Source: Flavobacterium hankyongi (GTDB lineage: Bacteria > Bacteroidota > Bacteroidia > Flavobacteriales > Flavobacteriaceae). Taken from it: DNA of 64,000 nucleotides. Each line of letters starts with the position of its first letter. Position 1 is the stretch's first letter. A model generated the notes under the pieces. It did no database searches. It had not been told where the DNA came from and saw only the letters and a program-made list of their open reading frames with translations. Shown piece after piece: positions 6,713-15,800 of the stretch. The stretch lies in the NCBI RefSeq assembly GCF_036840915.1, contig NZ_CP085725.1, forward strand, positions 2,294,001 to 2,358,000. Direction: 5' to 3'. Position numbers and translations under genes: made by a program.

Positions 6713-9049
6713 ATGAATAATTACGACTTTTCCACTCTTAATGATAAAGAATTTGAACAAATTTCAAAAGATTTATTGAATGCTAAATTTGACTTACAGC
6801 TTCAGAGTTTTAAAAGTGGTAAAGACAAAGGGGTAGATTTACGATTTTCAACAAAGCAAAATAACAATTCAATAGTTGTACAAGCCAAGCATTATTCTAA
6901 ATCTAAATATTCAGATTTAAAATCTATAATTAAAAATAAAGAATTAAATAACGTAAAAAACCTTAATCCTGATAGATACATATTAGTTACTTCATTAAAT
7001 CTTTCAGCTATTCAAAAAGACGAATTAAAAATAATATTAGATCCTTATATCAAAACCTCAAATGATATAATTGGACAAGAAGAACTAAATGAATATTTAT
7101 CTGAATTCAGTCACATAGAAAAAAAATATTATAAATTATGGTTATCAAGTACAAACATAATATCTGAAATATTAAATAATGCAGTTGAATCCAGAACAAA
7201 ATATTTTCTAAATAGATTAACTGATAAAATTAAATATTATGTTGTGACTGAAAAATTAGATTTAGCCAACAATATTTTAAAAGAAGAAAAAATTTTATTA
7301 ATTACTGGGCAACCTGGAATTGGAAAAACTTCATTAGCAGAAATGATTTTATTTGAGCGAGCCAAAAATAATTTTAAAATTCATAAAGTTGAAAATATCA
7401 AAGAAGCAGAAGATGTTATTTCAAACGAAGATAAAATAAAACAAATATTCTATTTCGATGATTTTTTAGGGGCTAATTACGCTGAAATAATTAACTCTCA
7501 TAAAACAGAAACTCAATTAACTAGTTTTGTAGATAGAATAAGACATTCTCCTAACAAATATTTACTTTTAACTACAAGGACAATAGTTTTAAATTTGGCT
7601 AATGATAGATATGAAAAAATCAATCAATCAAGCTTAAACGACCGAAAATTTGAATTAAAGCTTTCTGATTATGACAAATATGAAAAAGCATTAATTCTGT
7701 ATAATCATTTCTTTCATAAAAGTGTCACTAAAAAATTTTACAATGTAATTATAGATGAAAAATTTTATTTAAAAATTATTAATCACGATAATTATACACC
7801 ACGTATAATTGAGTTTATTACTGATGATTCGAAAATTAAATTATTTTCAGATAGTGAGTACAAACAATTCATTATTAATAACTTAAACAATCCAAAAGAA
7901 ATATGGCGATTTTCTTATAATAATCAAATAACATACCTTGAAAGATGTTTATTGATGACATTGTTTTCTTTTGGAAACTTTGTGTCAGAAAATAAATTAA
8001 TAAGAGCATTTGAAAAAAGATTACAATACGAAATCAAACAGCATAATCAGGTTGTTGACGGTAATCAATTCAATAAATCAATCAAATTATTACTAAATGG
8101 TTTTATCTCTTCAACTCTTTATAATTCTATAGATAAAAATAAACGTTCATATAATTTCATAAATCCTTCTTTAGCTGATTTTTTAATTGGACAAACATCA
8201 GAATCTCTTTCAGAAAAAAAAGGAATCATTAATAATGCTATTTTCCTTGAACAATTAGATAGATTCAATCCAAAAACCTCAATTATTCATTTAGATCAAG
8301 AACTTCAACTAATCATTCGTGATTTAATCAAGAATGATCACTTTTTAATTGATAAAAAAGAATACGAAGATAAAAATCAAATTATTTTTTTTAATTGTAA
8401 AATAATAACAATTCTTTCAGATTATTGTTCAGAGGTCAATATAGATAATATTTATTTACATTATTTAAAGAAAATAGATTTTAAGATTGAATGGAATTAT
8501 ACAATTTTTTCCACAATCTTAAATTCATTACTAAAAATTAAAGATTGTCCACAAACTGAAGAATATGTAAATAAAAATTTTTTAAAAATTATAAGAAAAA
8601 TAATAGCTATAGCTGATAGTGAATTTGAAGCAGATGAAATAAAAGACTTATTTGACAAATATAATCAGGATTATAATGAATTTTCAAAAACAGAAGAAGG
8701 CGTTGAATTAATTGAAAATATGATTATAAATATTATTCAAACTAGTGAAAATGAATTAACCGACCAAATTAAAGATGAAGTTACTGAAATTAGCAAGGTT
8801 GAGGAAATTTACGAAGAAATTTTTTCTACGCAAGAAAAATTAATTAAAGAATTATTTCCAACTTCAAATCACAATTTATTTTTTGAAGTTAAACTCGATA
8901 AAAGCGAATGGGAAAATATTATAGAAGAGAATCAAATAAAAGAAAACATGCGTGAGTATGATGAATGGGAAGACAATAATTATAAGAAAGAAAATTACGA
9001 TTCAACTAACTTATCAGATGAAGATAAAATAAACGACTTATTTAATTAA
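6713..9049 (+). CDS. Mrr-like nuclease fused to a STAND NTPase, probable anti-phage effector
   Basis: The 778-residue protein starts with an Mrr-like PD-(D/E)XK nuclease domain (about 1-130). Its core is Asp42 in KGVDLRF and the QAK motif Gln57-Ala-Lys59 (VVQAKHYS). A P-loop NTPase domain follows, with Walker A GQPGIGKTS (199-207) and Walker B IFYFDD (245-250) and the winged-helix-like continuation of STAND proteins. Residues 400-778 are helical, Lys/Glu/Asn-rich, without clear TPRs, and would be the sensor part. Mrr-STAND fusions (nSTAND3 class, Avs-like architectures) are known or predicted defence proteins that degrade DNA once a phage component is sensed. The gene is markedly more A+T-rich than the flanking chromosome and opens the cargo block of the element. 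The defence role is inferred. Confidence 0.75.
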   Translation: MNNYDFSTLNDKEFEQISKDLLNAKFDLQLQSFKSGKDKGVDLRFSTKQNNNSIVVQAKHYSKSKYSDLKSIIKNKELNNVKNLNPDRYILVTSLNLSAIQKDELKIILDPYIKTSNDIIGQEELNEYLSEFSHIEKKYYKLWLSSTNIISEILNNAVESRTKYFLNRLTDKIKYYVVTEKLDLANNILKEEKILLITGQPGIGKTSLAEMILFERAKNNFKIHKVENIKEAEDVISNEDKIKQIFYFDDFLGANYAEIINSHKTETQLTSFVDRIRHSPNKYLLLTTRTIVLNLANDRYEKINQSSLNDRKFELKLSDYDKYEKALILYNHFFHKSVTKKFYNVIIDEKFYLKIINHDNYTPRIIEFITDDSKIKLFSDSEYKQFIINNLNNPKEIWRFSYNNQITYLERCLLMTLFSFGNFVSENKLIRAFEKRLQYEIKQHNQVVDGNQFNKSIKLLLNGFISSTLYNSIDKNKRSYNFINPSLADFLIGQTSESLSEKKGIINNAIFLEQLDRFNPKTSIIHLDQELQLIIRDLIKNDHFLIDKKEYEDKNQIIFFNCKIITILSDYCSEVNIDNIYLHYLKKIDFKIEWNYTIFSTILNSLLKIKDCPQTEEYVNKNFLKIIRKIIAIADSEFEADEIKDLFDKYNQDYNEFSKTEEGVELIENMIINIIQTSENELTDQIKDEVTEISKVEEIYEEIFSTQEKLIKELFPTSNHNLFFEVKLDKSEWENIIEENQIKENMREYDEWEDNNYKKENYDSTNLSDEDKINDLFN

Positions 9050-9098
9050 AAATAATACCCCCAACAGCTACTACCCTTCCTCAATATTTTGCACTAAA

Positions 9099-10529
9099 AT
9101 GAGTATCTCGACAAAACAAATAAAAAACGACAAAAACTTTGAAATAGAACTAAAGTTTATTGACAATATAAGCTCTAAAGAAAAAATTAAAGTTGAACTT
9201 ATTGAAGATAAGGAAATTGAGGCCTTCTTAATAAAGGAAAAAGAAAAATTTCAACTTAAAATCAATGCAAGATTTTTAGAGGATGAAGATGACACTACTA
9301 AACTATCATTTGTTTATAATGATGTTATATACGAAACAAAAAAGCTTGGAAGTACTTCCAAACAAACAGATTTAAAAATTGACAATTCCGTAAGTTCTGA
9401 AACTACAATTGAATTAAACAGATTTCAATCTGAAAGCTTTAAGCAATATGGATTATATAAAACATTTTTTAAAATTGAATTAAAAAATATAAATACCTTT
9501 CATAAAGAGTTTGAAACAGTAACGCATCAAAGACAAGGCAGAGAGTATTTTTATGATTGCATCCGCATAAATCTTAATGGAAAAGACTATGATGTAACTC
9601 AACTAAAATATAACAACAAAGGATTTTATGTTTTTGAATGTTTGCAAGAACAGAACTATGATGAATTTTCTGACGTTTGCTTTTCCATTCAACAAGCAAT
9701 AGGATTCATTAATAAATTAATGGTAGGTGGAGAAAAATTCACTTTTGATGATGTTGGAAACTGTTATTATTCAAACTATATTAGACCGACTTTGAAAGGA
9801 ATGTATAGTCCAATTATAACAAATCCTTATTCTTACCCAGACATTGAAAATGACATTGCTGAATTTTATTTAAAAAAACTTACAAGGATAACATTAACCA
9901 ATTTTTCAAACCTTGTTTACAAAATACATACTGAACCAGAGTTTTCAGTCGCAATTTTAGTCATATTAGAAGCAACATCAATTAGATCTTTATTGATAAT
10001 TCCAAGTTCGTTTGCCGTTATTATTGAACAGCTATCTAAACATTTAAGCATTGAAGAAACTGGACTTGAAAAGCCAATTAACGATGCAACATTAACCGTC
10101 AAAATAGTCAATGAATTACATAAAGTCATTGATGATAATGCTGAAACGTTGAGCGAGACCAATCTCTTGAAATTAAAGAGACGATTAAATGAAGTTAATA
10201 AACCTATTAACAAAGAGCATTTAACGAATAATGAAAAATTAACTCGTCCGTTTGAACAACTTGGTATATGCTTAACCTTGCATGACATTGCTATAATTAA
10301 GCATAGAAATGATTTGCTTCATGGAAACATACTGCTCGACACGGAAGAAATTAAAGAAGAAGAAAATACAGAGCTCTATTTATCCTATGTTTCAGCAAAA
10401 CTCTTTACATTGATAAGCAAGCTAATTCTAAAAAGCATCGGATATGAGGGGTATGTTTATAATCAGGCGAAGTATTTGGAAAAACATATGAAAATTAAGA
10501 CTAACGAAGAATACTTTGAAAAAATCTAA
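9099..10529 (+). CDS. HEPN-domain protein, candidate abortive-infection RNase
   Basis: The 476-residue protein has a beta-rich N-terminal half (1-240) without recognisable motifs and a helical C-terminal half. Near the end is KHRNDLLHGNIL, where Arg403 and His408 form the R-x4-H signature of HEPN ribonucleases. A long N-terminal domain of unknown fold with a C-terminal HEPN resembles the ApeA type of single-gene anti-phage proteins, where the HEPN cleaves RNA after infection is sensed. The resemblance is architectural only. The gene starts 49 bp after the Mrr-STAND gene on the same strand. It ends inside the left arm of an attC-like structure (10524-10669), as gene cassettes do. Confidence 0.6.
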   Translation: MSISTKQIKNDKNFEIELKFIDNISSKEKIKVELIEDKEIEAFLIKEKEKFQLKINARFLEDEDDTTKLSFVYNDVIYETKKLGSTSKQTDLKIDNSVSSETTIELNRFQSESFKQYGLYKTFFKIELKNINTFHKEFETVTHQRQGREYFYDCIRINLNGKDYDVTQLKYNNKGFYVFECLQEQNYDEFSDVCFSIQQAIGFINKLMVGGEKFTFDDVGNCYYSNYIRPTLKGMYSPIITNPYSYPDIENDIAEFYLKKLTRITLTNFSNLVYKIHTEPEFSVAILVILEATSIRSLLIIPSSFAVIIEQLSKHLSIEETGLEKPINDATLTVKIVNELHKVIDDNAETLSETNLLKLKRRLNEVNKPINKEHLTNNEKLTRPFEQLGICLTLHDIAIIKHRNDLLHGNILLDTEEIKEEENTELYLSYVSAKLFTLISKLILKSIGYEGYVYNQAKYLEKHMKIKTNEEYFEKI

Positions 10530-10669
10530 CAGGTCTGCATATAATATGGGTTTGGCGAAATGTCGGGTTAAGCTAAAATTTAAAATTTTGGCTTTTGCTT
10601 TCCGTGTCGCTAAATTGAAATTTTTCGCTACAATTTCCTCTACTGATGCCAAACCCTGAAACGTTAACT
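10524..10669. repeat. attC-like structured spacer
   Basis: The left end ATCTAAC (10524-10530) fits the attC R'' consensus RYYYAAC. The right end GTTAACT (10663-10669) fits GTTRRRY in six of seven positions. Between them GGGTTTGGC (10548-10556) pairs with GCCAAACCC (10648-10656), and further A+T-rich arms pair inside, giving the long imperfect hairpin of a cassette recombination site. The left end overlaps the stop of the HEPN gene. No integron integrase is visible in the window. Confidence 0.45.
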
Positions 10670-10688
10670 ACAATAAATAACAAATTCT

Positions 10689-11585
10689 ATGGAATTACCA
10701 CAAAGAATAGATAATCATGTTACTGAAACTGCGTCCTATAAAATTTTCAGTAGAAATATTCCAAACTCATGGATTATTAGAGATGTTACTGAAAGAGATT
10801 ATGGAATTGACTGTTATATTGAAATTGTAAATAAAAAAAATCAGGTAACTGGAGAACTGATTTCAATTCAACTCAAAGGAATCAATGATTTAACATGGAC
10901 AAAAAAGGAAACTTACAATTTTTCAGATGTTAAAATCTCAACGACAAATTATTGGAGGAATTTTCCAACTCCAGTAATGCTTTGTATTGTGGACGTGACA
11001 AATGAGTTGGTTTATTTTGAACCTGTTAAGAGTGCCATAAGAAAATCATTTATTAAATATGCCGAGCAGAAAACATTTTCGTATAAGATACAAAAAAGTA
11101 ATGAATTGAAATTGGATAACTTATATCCATTTTTAGCTGCTTATTTTCAAGAAAAAAATATAATGATTGCAGAAATCAACACAACAACATTCATTTCAAT
11201 GTATGGAGAATACAATAGCTTTTTTGATGAAAATTATGGGCGCGATGAATTCATGGGAATCGAAATAAGTCGAATTTTATTTTTAAAACATATATATAAT
11301 AATTTAGAGTTTCTTTGCCAGTATTATGAAATAAAATGGAAACTCGAACCATTAAGTCATTATTTTAGAGAAAGTCAGAAGATATTTGGAAAAGATTATT
11401 ATCTATATGAGTATCATAACGATGTGATTATCGATAAATTGAAGAAGGTTATGATTCCAATTTTATTAGCAATTCGTGAACAAATATCAGAAGTAGAAAA
11501 GGAATATTACATTTCTACAAACTTACCGTTATTTAACATCGCTATAAACATTCGAGACAATGGACAGTTTCCCTTTGAATTATAA
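10689..11585 (+). CDS. DUF4365-type PD-(D/E)XK nuclease-like protein
   Basis: The 298-residue protein has the DUF4365 pattern at its N-terminus. An entry helix contains TETASYKIF, then ERDYGIDCYIEI supplies Asp41, and ELISIQLKG supplies Gln61-x-Lys63, the D...QxK core of a PD-(D/E)XK-like fold. The domain spans about residues 5-140. The rest is helical and unrecognised. DUF4365 proteins occur mainly in defence islands and mobile elements, so a DNA-cleaving defence role is likely but not shown. The gene stands alone between two structured spacers (10524-10669 and the 11586-11759 gap). It could therefore be a separately acquired cassette. Confidence 0.72.
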   Translation: MELPQRIDNHVTETASYKIFSRNIPNSWIIRDVTERDYGIDCYIEIVNKKNQVTGELISIQLKGINDLTWTKKETYNFSDVKISTTNYWRNFPTPVMLCIVDVTNELVYFEPVKSAIRKSFIKYAEQKTFSYKIQKSNELKLDNLYPFLAAYFQEKNIMIAEINTTTFISMYGEYNSFFDENYGRDEFMGIEISRILFLKHIYNNLEFLCQYYEIKWKLEPLSHYFRESQKIFGKDYYLYEYHNDVIIDKLKKVMIPILLAIREQISEVEKEYYISTNLPLFNIAINIRDNGQFPFEL

Positions 11586-11759
11586 TTTTACGGCAGCTAA
11601 AAGAAGTATTAAGAAAATTGGGGTTTAAGGTTTAATGAAACGGTCTTTTCGTATATTTGGTTTCAGTCCTAATGGAAAGGTTCGGGAAAAAATCTCCAAC
11701 TTCTTAAAGTTGGCAGGATGTTATAAACAAGCTTTGCAAAACGAAACAAATTGATAATT

Positions 11760-12401
11760 ATGACCCAAAACAAAATCATCCCTTTCGGAAAATATAAAGA
11801 TCAACCAGTTGAAATTTTAATTAATGATCCTGAATATAGAAATTGGTTGTTATCACAAAGTTGGTTCATTCAAAAATTCCCTGAATTAAAAGTAATTATC
11901 ATAAATAACTTCAAAGAACCAACAAACACTCCTGAACATAATAAATTACAAGCACAATTTTTAGATAAGGAATATTGCTTAAAACTTTCAAAAATTGTAT
12001 TTCCATATTTATATGCCAATATTGTGAAAATACCTGAAAGATGGAATTTTTCATTCGGTAAGGACTTAATTGATGTAAAGATCGAAAGAAGACAATTTGA
12101 AAATGCTGGCATTGATGTTTCCTTAAGCTTTATGTTCACTTTCAAAGAAACAATGGACTTATTAAATGACGGAACATATAAGTATTTAGGGAAAGATACT
12201 TATGAAACATTCCCTTTAAACATAGAAATAAAACCCACTGTCAGTGATGATTATCCTACAATATTAAGACAAATGAAAGCGTCAAAGTCTAATGTCTTAT
12301 TTTTAGTTGAATATACAGGAATTGGAATAGACATAGAAACTTTTATCAAATACTTTGCTAACGAAAAAATCAAAGTTATTTTTAAGAGTGAACTAGATTA
12401 A
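11760..12401 (+). CDS. Two-domain protein: DUF3820-like module plus nuclease-like C-terminus
   Basis: The 213-residue protein begins with IIPFGKYKDQPVEILINDPEYRNWLL, the short module seen at the C-terminus of exonuclease X-like and DUF3820 proteins. The C-terminal half (about 100-205) reads like a PD-(D/E)XK core: an acidic strand FENAGIDVSLSF, then FPLNIEIKPTVSDDYPTI with an E-x-K, then NVLFLVEYTG. The start is taken at the ATG at 11760. A TTG 9 bp upstream is in frame but less likely. The gene is flanked by the 11586-11759 spacer and by a TAACAGCGG motif at 12411-12419 just after its stop. It closes the probable defence cargo. No function is established for this domain pair. Confidence 0.55.
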   Translation: MTQNKIIPFGKYKDQPVEILINDPEYRNWLLSQSWFIQKFPELKVIIINNFKEPTNTPEHNKLQAQFLDKEYCLKLSKIVFPYLYANIVKIPERWNFSFGKDLIDVKIERRQFENAGIDVSLSFMFTFKETMDLLNDGTYKYLGKDTYETFPLNIEIKPTVSDDYPTILRQMKASKSNVLFLVEYTGIGIDIETFIKYFANEKIKVIFKSELD

Positions 12402-12827
12402 GCCAGCTCATAACAGCGGTTTAGATTAATAATATTAATATGTTCTATTTTTATTGATTGTTTTTATGGCTTTACTTTTTAAGTACACAATAAACACTTT
12501 TTAATTTAGTTCAATTCTTTTTTTTCTACTAGTCGATAAATCATTTAGAAAATATTTTGAGGATTGCAATTATCTAATATTTTTCTACAAAATCATTGCA
12601 ATGATATTGCAACCAAACTGCAACCATTAGTTTAAATTTGGTTGCTTTAATTTGAACACTAAAACTTTATGCTGAATATAATAACCATTTAAAAGCTATT
12701 TTAATAAAAAAATTGAGTTTTTAAATGATTGCAATTTTAGTTGCAACTAAAGTTAGATACGTTAATTTAGTATAGAGTTTATCTTATTCTTCTATTGAAA
12801 ACTTGACAATGAACAATGTGAAAAGGA
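12402..12827. other. Gene-free gap with ATTGCAAT motifs between the two cargo blocks
   Basis: No reading frame is credible here. ATTGCAAT occurs at 12563-12570, 12595-12602 (followed at 11-bp period by ATTGCAAC at 12606-12613) and 12728-12735 (followed by TTGCAACT). The gap separates plus-strand defence cargo from the minus-strand toxin operon, whose last gene ends at 12828. It may hold converging transcription ends as well as binding sites of the element's regulator. Confidence 0.6.
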
Positions 12828-15800
12828 TTATCTTTTCAACGCAAAATGTCCTTTTATATCTCTACCATCTTCCAACTTTATAGAGTACCAATAATCAGAA
12901 GAAGGTAATGGCTGTCCTAGATAAGTGCCATCCCACCCTTGGGAAGTTGGATTCAATTGCTTGATTAGTTTTCCAAAACGATCAAAAATATGGATTTCTG
13001 TTTTAGTATTTATTTTACTGCTTATTCCTTGAATGTTCCAATAATCATGATAACCGTCTCCATTAGGTGTAAAATATTTTGGAATTCCTAAAACACTTAC
13101 TTCTTCTTTTGAAATCCCACAACCATTTAAGTCTTTTACATAAACAGTATAAACACCCGCAGGTAAATTGTAAAATATGTTTGATTCTTGAAAGTTAATA
13201 GCATCTAAACTATACACATAGTTCCCATCACCTGTTACATTTACAATTATTGAATTCGACTCGGACAAATCACTAACTTGAATGTTTGAAATAGTAGCAA
13301 GGTCAGAAGCAACTACATTAATAGTTCTTGTTCGAGTACAGCCAAAAGCGTTTTTAACCTCTACTGCGTAAGTCCCTTCTTGATTAACATTTAGTGTATA
13401 GTTTGTCTCATTAGAAAGTATAATCCCATCTTTCTTCCAGATGTAAGTATAATCATTTATTGAAGTCCCATCTTCAATTCCCGCATTGAGAATTTTAGTG
13501 ATCGTCAATTCGTTACATACGATTTCATTTCCGTTTAAATTGATTTTTGGAACAGGATGAACTACAAAAGGAATATTGTAGATTGATTTACAGTTTACAT
13601 TATTAGGATTAACTATCTCAACACGTACATTTTGTGTAGCTGTAATAAATGGATTAGGGAGTGGACTAGCTAATGGATTATTATTTTGATCATAATAATT
13701 GACTATCATACCAGTTTGATTGCCTAAAATCGAATTTTGGAATGTTGATGTATCAAAAGCAAATAATCCGTCTTGATTCATTGGATTTAATTCATCATCA
13801 CAAACTGTAGATAAAGTTGTACTTATTGGGAAAGCTTCAGGTAAATCATCTACAATAAATTTTATTGTTGTTTCATAGTTACAAGCTGTTGGCGTGTTAT
13901 TAGTCACAATTGCTTTAATAATTTGTGAAGCTGTTACAAATGGATTTGACAATGGACTTGGTAAAATATTATTATTTTGATCATAATAAGCAACAGACAC
14001 ATTGGTTAATCCGTTTAATAAACTTGACTGTAAATTTGTTGTATTAAATGGATATAGTCCATCTTGATTATCATCACAAAATCTGTACTCTTGTGGCTGT
14101 ACAATAGGAATTCGTTCAACATTTAATGTTATGTGTTGCCCCAATCCTAGACAATCATTATTTACAGCACTATCTACTCTAATGTAAATATTTTGAGAAT
14201 TAGGATAACCCGTGTTTCTATAATTCGAAATGTCAATTATAGCATTTTGTTCCCCAAGTGCGTCTTGTAAATTGCGATAATAAGATATAATTAACTGCTG
14301 TCCTATAGGGAATAAACTTTGAATTTGTGGAGTGACACTACTGAAATCAAAACTACTTACACCATCTGTGTTTGTGCCTAAAATAGCATCATCACAAACT
14401 GTAAAATTTCTAGTAAAATTTGCAGGAATCTGTGTAGTTGATACACTTAAATTAAGTTGTGCTATCCTAAAACAACCATTTGTATTAGTTACTCTAACAT
14501 ATACTACATCATTACTTACTACTTGGTTGATATAAGTAGTAAAATTTGTTATGGGATTAACATTGTTTTGAGCATCTGAGACAGTTTCAAAATAGCTGAA
14601 TGTTTCAGATGCAAAATTAGCAGATATTTTACTATTGGCTTCAGTTAGATTAAAACTACTAAAACCATCAATATTGTCGTCGCATTGTTTTAGGGAAACA
14701 ATATTTGTAATGATTGGTAATGGAAAAACTTCAATTGTAAACGAAGTTGTGGCAAAACAATTAGCATTATCTACATTGCTGACTTTTACATAAATTGTTT
14801 CCGTACTATTGGTATTTACATAATTGGCAGGAGTTGCAATAATATTTGACAAACCTGCATCAATAAAATATGTAATAGTAAATTGACTTGGTGACTGCCC
14901 GTTTAGGATTTCAGTTGCTTTTTGGGACAAATCAAAACGAATTTTCCCATCAGTATCTGTACCAAAAGTCGTATTGTCACAAGAAGTCAAACTAGATATA
15001 TTTGTCGTGGAACTTGGTGTGTCGAAAACATCTATATTAAATGCTGTAGTTGCTTTGCAAGCGTTATTTTGAATGTTATAGACTTCTGCTATTATCGATT
15101 GTTGTTGATAAGCAATTACATTTTGATAATTAGTAGGTGTTACAATAAATATATTATTACTGTAATCTGTAGCATTGGCAAAGTATTTTACTTTGAACTG
15201 GTTAGGATTTTGACCATTTAGAATTGCCAAATCTAATGTGGTCAAATCAAAAGTATAAAACCCATTATTATTATTGTCACATTCTAAAATGTCCAAAGGC
15301 TGAGTTGCTGTTGGCACTGAAGATATAATAATATCTCTTGTTTTAGTCCCTGTTATGCCATTATTATTAGTTGCTGTCACCGAAACTGTGTATGTCCCTG
15401 GATTAGTGTAAGTGTGATTCCCAACTATACTATTTTGTATTGGACTACCATCACCAAAATTCCATAATGCATTAACAATATTTTGATTAGTATTTAATGA
15501 AAATTGTGCTACTTCTCCAGCACATGCATTTTCAGCCTCAATTTCTGGAATAAAGAAAAAAGATTGATTGAATGCAGGAAGTCCTAAAATAGATACTTTC
15601 CCTGCCAGATCAACATTGTTTAATAAAACATTACAACCAATTCCAATAATATCAGGGTTATTTATTGAGCTTAATTTATTAGACCCAAATTGAGCAATAT
15701 ATATTTTTTTATCAGGCCCAAGTTGTAAAGCTCCTGGAAAATCAGAAAAAGTATGAACTAGAACTTGTGAAGCAGGAATATTACTGGCATTTAAGTCAAA

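Noticed and set aside
10428..10652. Minus-strand open frame beside the HEPN gene
   Set aside because: It overlaps the coding end of the HEPN gene and the attC-like structure; no motif or start context supports it.
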